Source: Steromphala cineraria
Taxonomy: Eukaryota > Mollusca > Gastropoda > Trochida > Trochidae
Assembly: GCA_916613615.1 (NCBI GenBank)
Contig: OU744734.1
Location: 34,726,801-34,790,800 of the forward strand
Reading direction: 5' to 3'
Length of the DNA stretch: 64,000 nt
Shown here one piece after another: positions 1 to 12,400 of the stretch. The notes beneath the pieces are model-generated. The model was not told where the DNA came from, did no database searches, and saw nothing but the letters and a program-made list of their open reading frames with translations. How positions within the stretch are numbered: position 1 is the stretch's first letter; every line of letters starts with the position of its first letter. A program made the position numbers and the translations under genes.

Positions 1-269
1 ACCCCTCGGTTCCCTCGGGGTGATATTACCCGTATCAACCTCGGCATAGGTTACTATTTACTACCTATCAAAATATTACATTTAGCATTAATGTAATTAT
101 CAGTGGAAAATTGAAAATAGAAAATAGAAAATTGTAAACAAAATACGCTACTGCCCCTTTAAATCAAATTTAGCTTTTTTTTTTCGCTAAAGATTGTTAA
201 AACTGAGGTGTTTTTCTTTTAATTAGATTAATTACCGGGTAGCAGTCTTAATAATTTCTTTATTTTCAG
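1..269 (+). other. DNAH2: Intron upstream of the first visible exon
   Basis: Non-coding, ending in the acceptor TTTTCAG. The first 60 bases are GC-rich and unlike the AT-rich rest (CCCCTCGG and CCTCGGGG close together), probably the edge of a repeat cut by the window border. No promoter is recognisable, and I do not think the gene starts here. Confidence 0.6.
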
Positions 270-407
270 ATGAGCAATGAGATCATCCGTAGGTGTTGCC
301 GAGACATCAACCTGGATAGAATATTTGATGGCTATGTGCAGTCTGGGAAGAAAACACTTCAGGATTGTATCAAATGCTGTGAAGAATGGAAAGAAATCTA
401 TGACAGG
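270..407 (+). CDS. DNAH2: DNAH2 exon 1 of window (tail)
   Basis: Residues 1-46, phase 0, acceptor TTTTCAG, donor GTAAGA. It begins with ATG ([10 protein letters not shown]), but this directly follows a splice acceptor and the family has a few hundred residues upstream, so I read it as an internal exon of the N-terminal tail domain (DHC_N1). Confidence 0.85.
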
Positions 408-3400
408 GTAAGATAAATATGACCAAAATGTATCAAAAATATCATTTAACCAGTAAGGATTTTATCCCAAATTATTATTGTCGTTAAGTGTGTCATTAAG
501 CACAAGCATATCAATCTGATTGCAAGCAGGAATTTGAAGTAAATTATTGTATCATATTTTGTCAATATAATTACGGACCGGAACGTAGCTCAGTGGTAGA
601 GTGTCCGCTCGTCATCCGGAAGACCAGGGTTCAATTCCTGTTATACCAAAAGACGATAACAGATGGGAGTTGTTGCTGCCTTGCTTGCATTGTAAAGGCA
701 GAACAACGCATTAACTGGCACTGCACTGTGGCTGCCGGGTGCTTCAGCACAAAACAAAAATCCAACGTGTAAATGTACTGAGGACAATAAAGTGTTTTGA
801 TTATTGCTAACATATATTTTTTTAAATCACAGACAGCCAAGCTTCACCACAAGTTCTCACCAGCTGGCTGGGTATTGGACAAGAGCAGCATTTTCGCTCA
901 GATTGACGCCTTCATCCAGAGATGCAAGGATCTTCTTGAGGTTTGTCTGAAAAATAAAGAGTCGTTTATTACAAAACCATAATTAACTTGTTACTGGTTA
1001 TCTCTCCGGTGAGAAATTCATTGGGGAGCATCCTTTATAGAAGTTAAAGATAATTTTCACAGAAGAAAGAGAAATCATTTATATCTTGTCTCCCCCAAAT
1101 TTATTATATCCCCGCCACGAAGAAGTCGGGGGGAGGGGGGGTAATAGCTGTCAGCGCATGCGTCCATCTTTTTCTTCCGCTCATAACTCAAATACTGTTT
1201 GTTCAAGTGTTCATATTATATACTTCATGTATATATTCATTATGCTCCCTAGATATTACCTGAGTGTAGTATCTTAGTTTCTATGATCACTTAGGGGAGC
1301 AGGGGTTATAAAAAGTCAGCTAACAAATAATTCTCTTTTTATTTTACGAGTTTGGATAGCTAATGCTTGTTTTAAGGCTAAAAGTAATGATGACTATAAA
1401 TATATCATAAATAAGAGATGAACGTCACTTAAAGTTACCACATGAAAGTTAATGGTATTTAACCTGTTTCATAGGTTTGTGAGGCCCAAATCCACTTTGC
1501 AAGAATGGAGGATGGAAATCGTACAGAGATGCCTCACTTTGGAGGTCAGAAGGGGCCCGAGATCGCTCGAGGTCTGCTGGAGATCGAGTCCCAGTTTGCA
1601 AGAAATCTAAACAATCTGAGGTCTGTGAAGAAAACTATCCTTGATGTCAAGGCGACCTCATGGCATGACGACTACAACAAGTAAGAAACATATTAACTGT
1701 GTTGTGTCCGATATAAGTGACTTTAGCCTTTTGTGGCCTACTGTTTCATGTGGAACTGACTTTGAGTTGATGTAAATTGCCAATATCACAAATAGTTAAG
1801 GACTCGATACTAATTAAAAAAAAAATTTTAACTTACTATTTTTGTAAATTATATAAGGCTTTCTGTAGATTTTCATTGAACACAATAATTTATCATATAT
1901 GTGTCCTATGCAGATGAATAATTAAGATTTTGGGAATCTATATCATCAAATATGCCATTTAGCTCTGATAAATACAAAACAATAATTTATGAAAATCAAA
2001 GTGTGACTGAGTGTTGTTTTTATCCTAGATTCCGTGCTGGAGTGAAGGATCTGGAAGTGATGATGCAGAACGTTATCTCCTCGGCATTCGACACAGTCAC
2101 TACGGTGGAACAAGGCATCGAGCTACTTGATATCTTCATGCATCTTGCATCCAGGGAGGTATGGACATCTGAAATGATAAATTTAGGAACTGCATAAATT
2201 CTGAAAATGAACTTCATGGTGCCTCAAAATATTTGCTTAAGTACTTTTGATTTCTGTTTTATTCTCTACATTTTATATCCTTTAAAAGGACAGTCCAATT
2301 GAGGTATTTTTGGTGGAAATGAAATTCAAAAGTACATTCAAGGGTTAATATGTAGATTTCAGTCAATGCATAAAATTTTTTAAATAAAAAGTAAAAAGTT
2401 TCATGTACATAATTTTGTTATGACATTATTAAAAAAAACAATTTCGTAGATTGGAAGTCAAACAGGTTATTTAGGCATGAAAATATCAAAATATGTGTAT
2501 TTTAATTTAGATAACAGAATATTTATGCAAACGTTGAATTTAGACCTAGGGTTTGTTTATGTGAACTCACACAATTTAAACCACAGGTTCACTGAAAAGG
2601 TAAATAGCAAAAATTCTTCAATACTCCACATGACTAAGCATGACAAAAGTGCTAAATATTTTTCAATTTATTTCAGGCTATCAAACGAACCATTGACAAG
2701 AAGACTGTGGACGTGTATACCCTGTTCAATGAAGAACTTAACTCAGTGAAAAAAGAGCTCTCGCAGAAGGGGCTTCAACCTCTTACCCCATCACACCCCA
2801 AATTCTCTGGGGTGGCGCACTGGGCTCGCATGCTCAAAAAGAGAATTGAGAGGGGTATGATGGTAGGTGGAGGATTTTCATTGATCGATTTGAACAGGGT
2901 CAAGGTCAAGGTTGCAAGGGAGATAATAGGGTTCAAGAGTCAATAGGGGTGCACATTTTCAGCCGATCAAATGTTTTGTTTGTGTTTCTTTTATTTTGGT
3001 GGTGGATATGAGTAAACGATGTAGATATTAAGATAAAATATTTTTTGGTTTTCATAGAAGTGATTTTAAATGTGAATTATATAACCTTAATTCAATAGAT
3101 TTAAACATCATGTAATTAGCATGAATATATATTTTGTTATGTTTTTTCTTGATTTTGTTATTTTATTGGTATTTTGTTATTTTTTTTCTTTTGCATTTTG
3201 TCCTGTTTCATTCAAGATCGTCATTAATTGCTGCGAAATGTGCACTCCTATGATAAAGCTCTTTCTCTGTAAAGTCTTTTAATTTGTAAACAATATAACA
3301 TGGGCGTGGTGTTTTAAATTGTGCATACTAGTTTTTGTTATTAGTATCATAGTTTCATGTTTGAATATTAAATGTATTTATTCTGAAATTTTTGATGATT

Positions 3401-6400
3401 GGAATGTATATCAATTGATTTTTTCTGCAATCATAAATCATATCAGTTTTTGTTTTACATAATATTTAAAATCTATGGAAACAGTTCAAGAAGTATTTTT
3501 TCCTAATTATATAATTAGTTGTTTTGAGTGTGTTTTTAGTTTTGATTGTTTCAATTAGGTTTGTTCTAGAATAGATGTGATTTTAGTGACTTTGTAGCAA
3601 CATGAATTCAAAAGGAATTGCGCCGCTAACCAGCAAAAATACAGGGTTATTAATAAGACTTGACAGTGATGAATTTAGTTAAGATAGATTTCTACCATCA
3701 GCCTTTGGTGATATTATCATTCCAAGTCTAATACACAGTCTGATAATCTCTGTTTCCTGTCAATTTTAGTTTTATTCAAAAGAGGCACAACTTCTGTTTT
3801 GGTCCTTTGATTTTAATATATTTATGTACATACAATGGTATTCCCGATATGACCTGCCTTTGTTAGTTTCATTGTTAACCATTTCACCTCTAAGAAACCA
3901 GCAATGAATTTTTTGTTAGTCTGATTTCTTGCTTGTACAGTGAAAGGGTTAAAAGAGGTGGTTATTTTCTTTTGATCATTGATCCAATATATTTATCCAC
4001 ATCCATAGATCTTGATTTGCGCCAATATTTGACTACATTTTGAGTCTTGATTTCTTGCTTGTACAGTGAAAGGGTTAAAAAAGTCCATCGTTTTATTTGA
4101 TCATTGATTTAAACATATTTATCTACATCCATAGATCCTGAAGTGCGCCACTATTTGACTACATTTTTAGTCTTAAATTCTTGCTTGTACAGTGAAAGGG
4201 TTAAAATAGGTCCTCATTTTGTTCTGATCTATCCAACATATTTATCCACATCCATAGATCTTGAATTGCCCACTATTTTACTACATTTTTAGTCTTGATT
4301 TCTTGCTTGTACAGTGAAAGGGTTAAAAAAGGTCCACCTTTTAATTTGATCTTTGATTCTAACATATTTATCTACATACATAGATCTTGGACCGCGCCCA
4401 CTTTTTACCTCAAATTGGATCAGGTGAAGAGGTCAGGGGTCAATATCAACAATTGTGCATAGCGCTTGACGACTTCACAAGGAAGACGTTCTATGAATGG
4501 ACGCAAACAGTGGATAAGGTTGGTTCATCTTCATTGTTCATGATTCATTCATATGATCTGATTTATGTTCATGTTCATGTTTGCATGCTCACATGTTCAT
4601 TTTCATAATAGTGGACTTTCACATAATCATGTTTATGATTCATGTCAATTTTCATATTTAGCATGCTTATATATGTTCATTTCACATGAAAATTTTCACT
4701 ACTTGAATTTATTTATTTTTAGATGTTTCATGAGCTCATATCAATTATAAAATTTGTATGAATATTCTTATTTAATATATGGTAGAATAGAATATATGGT
4801 ACAGTTATGTTAATTTATAGGATGTCAGGATTAAATTATAAATATCAACATTTGAAATAAATCAAAATCATTTTGCAAACAAAATCATATATGGATTTGT
4901 GCAGTGCTGATTCTGAAAACAACTTGATTTTCAATTAATTTCATTATTCTCGGGATGTCAAGTTATGACGTCAAAGACTTAATTACTATAACATGGACAA
5001 ATTATATATGGAGAATTAATATCTAATGAAAAGCAATCTATTTGAAGATATATCATTTTTTAGTTTTTTTGAACATAAGGATTCACTGTTATTCACCCTT
5101 TATTTATTTTCTATTTATTTGTTTCTCACTCTAATAGTTTTCATTTCTTTCCTTTTGCAGCATTTGCCTGTAAGTTGTGTTGTGGTAGTGTTGTCACATG
5201 TCACACAGCACATATTTAGAGTTATTACAAAAGTTTTAATTATTCAATTGTAGTAGCAAATCATACTTAAATGAAAAATAAAAAATGCTTTGTAGTTAAT
5301 ACTTGTTAAACATTCCAAATTTTATTTTATTATTTTATCACAAGCATTGGATTTGGTGTTCTTTATTTCACAATTTTCTTATAGTCTCTAACTTTTCATT
5401 TCATGCAATTTTCATAAAGGCAGTACAATTTAAGAAGATGTTTTAGCAATAGCATCTTTAGAAAAGAACGCCGCTAATGGCTGAAATATTGCCCAAGCGA
5501 CTTAAAACAATAACTCACTCACTTTAGAAAATAAATAAAGAACAATTTGTTTTTGTAAAGAACAATGCACTCACTGTATTTGTGATCAGTTGTGTCAATT
5601 TTGAAGTTTGAAGTGGTGTAATTGTATGTGTAGTCTTATTTGTGTCTTAGATTAATTATGTCTTGTGTTAGTATCCAGCCTTGTACCATTTTTGTGTATT
5701 TTCAAAATTGTGATTTCAATGCCTCGGAAAATACTTAAATATTGTAAATAATGTATTTGTCTTAGTTGATGTGGTTTTGGATACTGAATTCAGTGGGTTT
5801 TATTTGTTTTTCAATTCAAGTGTTACGAACATATGTTCAAATTCAATATTTAAGATTGATTTAGGTTTCCTCTACGACCAATTTTTTTTACAACTTTTAT
5901 TTTTCACATAGGTCAAAATTAGTATTATTTTGCTTGAAGCCACCTGTAAAAATTGCAAATATAGTTAAATAGATTAAGTCAGTTAACAGTGCTTTGTTTT
6001 AGGCATCTTAATAAAACCGCTTGCATATGATTTAGACTGATAATTTTTGCTTAATTTGATGTTTTTGTACATAACAGAGAAGCCAACACCTTTGATTAAA
6101 TGTATTTGTTATAAAAATACAAAACTTAATGTACAACTACAGTACCAAATGTAATAAAATAACTATAGTTACTTTGATATCAAAATCTTTTTTTTCAAAA
6201 AAATTCACACACAAATCAATATAATTGAGATTTTTTTTCAATTATTATAACTACTTTTTTTTTACATTTTTGACATGCCAAATCAACACTGAAACGCAAA
6301 GTGAAAAATTATTTCTTACTGCTTCTAAAAAATCATTTCAAATTAATATTTTTATCCTTTCTTTTAAACTCAATGTACACACATATTTTCATATTATTGT

Positions 6401-9400
6401 TTTAGCTTTCATTTCAGTCCTGTTTTTCTTGCAATATTTCAAAAATGTTGTATTTAAAAAATATTTTATAAATATTTTAGGAGCCCCAGAAACAACTGGA
6501 AGCACCGCTAATGTGTCGAAGCATGGAAAGACCACCCATGTTGGACATCAACTTCAACAGGTAAAGTTTCTCTCTTCTTATTTGAAAACGATTGTAGCAC
6601 TGCCTATCTTGAGAATCAATTTTTTGAAAATGATTATCATCAAAACCAATAGATTCATTTCCAAAATAATTTAAGATGTTTGAGTTATTTTTGGTTTGAC
6701 CCCGTTTTTTTCCTTAATGAATTTTTACTGTTAATGAGTGTTGTGTTTATTTAAGGTTCTTTAGCCATTGTCTCTGAATGATAAATACAAAGCAGGAACA
6801 TGGTACGGATAATGACCGGTAAGCATGTTCCTAAGGATAATGAGAGGTTCTCCTATTGCATGTTCCTGAGTAATAACATTTGATCCATTATCATCTTTAT
6901 ATTTTTAAATGTTCAAAGTCCTATTTAGACATTGCATTTTTCAATCATCAGCTTACTTTTCCCAGAAAATTCTTAAAACAAAATAAATGTCCTAAAAGAC
7001 AATCTTGTTCCTAAGTTTTCTACCTGAATCATGAACTTTTCCCTGATTCATATATCTTGTGGCCAGTTCCCCATTTTCATTCCATTAAATTAAAGATTTA
7101 TGAATGATAATATTGTTCCTAAATTAGCAAAATTATTCCTTGTATTCCTTCTTGAATTGCCATCACTTCTCTCATACCTTATTGAGGAGTGAAGGTTTGG
7201 GTGCTTCAATGAAGCTGAGAGCATTTCCAGTCTGAGCTGATCAGAGATGAAAATTTTCAGCTTATCAGCTGATTTCAACTGTTTTTGATTCATCCTAAAT
7301 GAAGTTCTTATTCATAGATTACCACCCTATGACATTATTTCCATGAATATCAGCTGTTTTTCAAAAAGACCATTGCCATCTATCATATTCTCCAGACAAC
7401 CAAGCTGGACCGGTTGACCAATTGAAGCGAAACCATAGTTGAGAAGTTCGAAAACCTTCTGTCTTCCTCTCACTTCTTTCTGTCTGAAATTTTGCTGATA
7501 GAAGACCCTACTCAGACCCTAAACCCTACTCAGACCCTAAACCCTACTCACTCTTCTTGAGTTGTGAATTCTGTTCCTTGATCACAATTTAGCCACCAGT
7601 TCATGACCTCCATTCCATTGCAGGAACATGCTGAAAATGTTCCAGGAGATTCACTACTGGGAGAGGTTGATGTTCGAGATTCCGCACTACGCCGCCGATG
7701 TGTACTCCAAGCGAGAAGATCTCCGCAACCTCAGGGAGCATGTGTTACTCGTCGTCAGGGACTACAACAGGTAGATATATATTTTTTGGATAATAGAAAT
7801 TGCAAATTCATATTATTGTTTTTTCTATGTTCTTTTGCATACTCAAAGGGTTACAATATATTTTGTTGAGGTAAAAGTACCTTAATACAGGTATTTTATG
7901 CCCCCGAATCGGAGATTCCGCGGGTATATTGTTTTTCACCTGTCCGTCTGTCCGTCCGTCCGTCTGTCAGTTTGTCCACAAAAACTTTAACCTTGGTCAT
8001 AACTTTTGATTGGTCAGAGCTAGGTCTTTGATACTTGACATATGGATCCCTTGTGATGAGACCTTTCAGATGACACCATGACATTTGAACTTGTGACCTT
8101 GACCTTGACACAGCGAGCAGGATGCATCCGGGGGCATTCTTGTTTCACAGACACATCTTGTTGTTTTTTTTAAATCTCTTTTGAAAGTGTTGTGCCAATA
8201 TTTCAACCTGTAATATAAATATATATAATATAATATATAATTATGAGCACTTACTTAGTAAATTTCAATAGCAAAACCACCAGTTGCAAGCCATGAGAAA
8301 AAAATAACTAGATCAGGACTATGATATTGCACTTATTTCATGTCTGTATAAAGTTGCACAGACTTTGTTTAGTTATCAGATACAAGTGTAAAATGAAAAT
8401 GTTGTCAAATTTGCTTGTCAACATCATCGGCAAATTCTTCTATTTCAGAATCATTGCTGCATTGTCACTGGAGGAGAGAGGCTTGTTCCGAGAAAGAATA
8501 AAACATCTGGATAAAAAGATTCATGCCGGACTCACCAAGCTGACGTGGGCCTCCAAAGGGATATCAGACTATTTTGTGAACGAGTGTAGAATCCACGCAA
8601 GCAAAGTGCAGATTTTAGTGGATGACTATAAGGGTGCTAACATGATGATATCCGCCCAGTGTGTCAAAGTCAGCAAAACACTACTCGTCAAGATTGATAG
8701 TCGAAAGATTTACGAGAATCTGGAATTCGACGAAGATCAGGTATTTGAAATTATTATACAGTTGGCGGTAGCATAAACCTGATATCAGTTTACAGAAGTG
8801 TTAATGTTATTTTCACTGAGTAGAGTGAAAATACCATGTCATCATTACTCAAAGGGTATACCATAGTTCAAGAGTTTTGAAACAATGGCCTAATGGTACA
8901 AGTTTGCTTTTCAAGTAATACTTTTACTGAAGCCACAGGCTTTTCATTGTGTCATCTCATCATGAAGATTACACTTTTTATGCCCCCGATTCGGAGATTC
9001 CGTTGGTATATTGTTTTTCACCTGTCCGTCTGTCCGTTTGTCCACAAAAACTTTAACCTTGGTCATAACTTTTGATTGGTCAGAGCTAGGTCTTTGATAC
9101 TTGACATATGGATCCCTTGTGATGAGACCTTTCAGATGACACCATGACATTTGACCTTGTGACCTTGACCTTGACACAGCGAGCAGGATGCATCCGGGGG
9201 CATTCGTGTTTCACAAACACATCTTGTTTATCATGTAATAGATTTTATGAAGTAGAAAAACTACATATATTCACTCATGACTGCACCACTCATGATAACA
9301 TTCTTTAATGATAACAGTGTTGTGATCAGTTGAGGGGGTCATTTTGGTCTATTGTGAGCATATTGGACCCCTTGCAATGGTACAAGTATCCTACTTCTCA

Positions 9401-12400
9401 AAATTTAAGGGACACCAAACCAAAAGGATGGGCAAATTTCCCAAAGAACACCCTCTAGGATCAACACTGAATAATGTTTAACTCACTTGATGAAATAAAC
9501 ATGGCTTTTATCAAGGCAAGTTAAAAGTGACACAGAGTATCTTTCTTAAAATTTTATTTGGTTTTGATAAGCTACAAAATATCTTATATGCTGATTGAAG
9601 TTCGTATCTCATCACTGGACTTGCAAATATATCCATTTATGCATAAGATGTCTAAAATGCTTGATTTTATGGAAATCAAGAAAACATCTCAAATACTTTT
9701 AATATTCGAAATTATGCATCCAATTAATCTACCTATTAGTTACAATACCTAATAAACACTATCAAATCGAATATATCTTCCTGTCAGCTTATGACAAGGT
9801 TTCAAAATTACGTTTGGCGAAATTGCGCGCGCCACTCGAGCCACATTGTCCGGTTTTCGATCAAAATCCCGACTTTGAATGGCCGTATTTTCGCTCTAAT
9901 GTACTGACTGACCTTTAACTTGTTATTTTCAGTAACAGTTAGTGGTTCCCGTAGTAATAACATCGATATTAGAATTTGACATATGTGATCCTATCAACAT
10001 ACTCTGTGTCTCTTTAATATCCTCTTTTTATAGCCATTGTTTAAATGTCCTGATCAAGGGAACGAAGCTGTAAGAGGTTCAAAAGAACTTGATACAAAAG
10101 TAATGCATCATTCTGTACAAACCCAGTGAGCCAAAGAAACTCTTGAACTTCGATATACACCTTGCTCAACGTCAAGCATATCTTTGCTACTGATAGAGCT
10201 GTGAAACTATTGTCAACGTGCATAAAATATTCTTCAAATTTGAAAGAAGAATTACTTACAGTGCTAGAATCTGTGGTGGATCAAGGAATTTTTGAAAGAG
10301 GGGTGGGCACTGGGGTGGCAAATTTTTTTTCCCATAAAAGCGATATTTGAACACAATGTAACCTTTCCCAATCCATAACTGAAATCTTGTTTCAAAATAG
10401 ATAATGTTGTAAAAATGACAAGCACAAACTCTATTTATTGCTCACAGGCGAGACTGAGAGAATCTGTACAGAAACAACTACGACAAATTCATGAAGAGAT
10501 TGTGTCCACAATGAACCAAACACATGACGTCTTCAAACACGATGGAGGAGAGGTGTGTATTTGTGTGTATATCAATCAATCAGACAGGTAACACAGGTGT
10601 CACATGATATTTGTTTTTTTGCTTTTTCATGAAGTTTCTAAATTTTGGTGCCCAATAATTATTATTGAAGGAATGTTTGACTGATATTTGTACATCTTAT
10701 AATGATGTTAACCGTAATGTAATAAAAAATTGATTAAGATGAAAATGTATTGAATAATTGATTAACGTAAAAAATGTTTTTGTTATGCATTGGAGCTTTA
10801 ATTTTACTGCCTAGTTTATTTGTTCCTGTCCATTTTGAATTGTTCATCAACAAGAATATAATAAAACGTTCAGTAGAAACATAATTTGATTGTGATCAAC
10901 TGATAAAGATAGGCTATTCTTGATACATGCAAGGACTAAAGATGGAGGGTCAACAAAACCTCTGAAAAAACATGAAGGATCTTTGTAAACTTCCAAATTG
11001 GTGCTTTTGAATTGTTAGAAATGATTCCTTTTTTAAGCTTGTTGTAGGTTATGAAACTAAATCTCTCTTGCATGGGATGCTAAAACTTTTTTAAATGAAG
11101 TCTATATGGATATATTACAAATATTAACAAAAACAAACATTTTCCAGGTTCAGCAACACTGGCACCGGTACACAGAGAAAATGGACAAAATGGTGGAAGA
11201 GGCGTTCCGACTGAATGTGAAGTACTCACTTCAAGAACTTTCTAAAGCTATCAATGGTGATGGCAAATCTCAACCAAACCCTCTCTTCAGAGTCAAAGTT
11301 GTTCTAGAACAGGACAAGGTATATTTATTTTTCAGGAATATTTTAACCAAAACATGTTTAGAATCCCCATGACTCATTTGATAAAATCTTTAGAAATTCA
11401 AGTTATAACTTGGAAAAAAATCAATTTGATTGTTCTTTCTTATTTCACAGAGTAATTTAATAGTTTGCACACATGTTCCCAATTTAGATCCATTATTGAA
11501 TCATGACCTTAACACTCGTTTAGGTAACAGAGTGTTTTCCGTTCTTTTAATTCGCATCAAGAGGTCCGTGCTTAGAGTCTCGCCAGGGGTTCAGTAATTT
11601 TGTCTGCAGTTGAGAACTGTTCTACACACAGTTAGATTTGGGTGCAATGCTACACTGAATTTCAGCACAGTACCACCCATGGTTGCTAGTTCCAACCGAT
11701 GCTCATAGGTCTCACTGCAATTCATAGCCACATTTATGTTGTAGGCTTTCTCCCTGCTATAAAACTAGCAGTATGGTATAAGTGAAATACTCTTGAAATC
11801 GGTGTAAAACCCAAAATCCCCTCACCTCACCTCACCTCACCTATGTTCTTACATTATCACATTACTCTCTTTCATCAGGTTGAGTTTTCACCAACTCTCA
11901 AACAACTTGCTACCATCATGGGCAACATGTCATCTCATCTCACAAAAGCAATATCAGGAATCAAACGACTTCCAGAGGCTCTCAGAACACGGAAGAAATC
12001 TTCTAAGGATATGGTAAGCAAGCTCCTCATATACATTGCCAGTCAATTCACATTGATATGGTTGGAATGCAATTTTGTATTTTTAATCTGCATTGTGTTC
12101 CTGTATTTTGATGTTTTATTGAAATTTGGCATATAGTTATTAACATCACAACAGGGTGACCTGTTGGATGAAGGGGTCCAGGACTCCAGATTCAAATCCT
12201 TGTAACCATTTTATGTAAAGTTAAGAAATTATCCAAATACATTTTTGGAAATGCTACAAAGCTAATTTAGTTAAATGCCACCCAAGATTCATTACCTGCA
12301 GGCTACAACTGGTTTTGCTGGTAAATTATTAAGATGAAATCATAATGATAGTGAATCATTTAGGAACTGATGCAATATCTAGGAGGAAACAGAGTAAATG

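Noticed and set aside
270..272. ATG at the start of the first visible exon as the initiator codon
   Set aside because: It sits directly behind a good acceptor, lacks an upstream promoter context, and the family has more N-terminal sequence.
579..650. Possible tRNA gene (also at 14540, 31130 and 53450)
   Set aside because: Heads have A and B boxes but imperfect cloverleaf stems, and each is followed by a shared non-tRNA body and tail; they are SINE heads.
7503..7556. Telomere fragment
   Set aside because: CCCTAAA occurs only within a 21-bp tandem repeat of mixed sequence.
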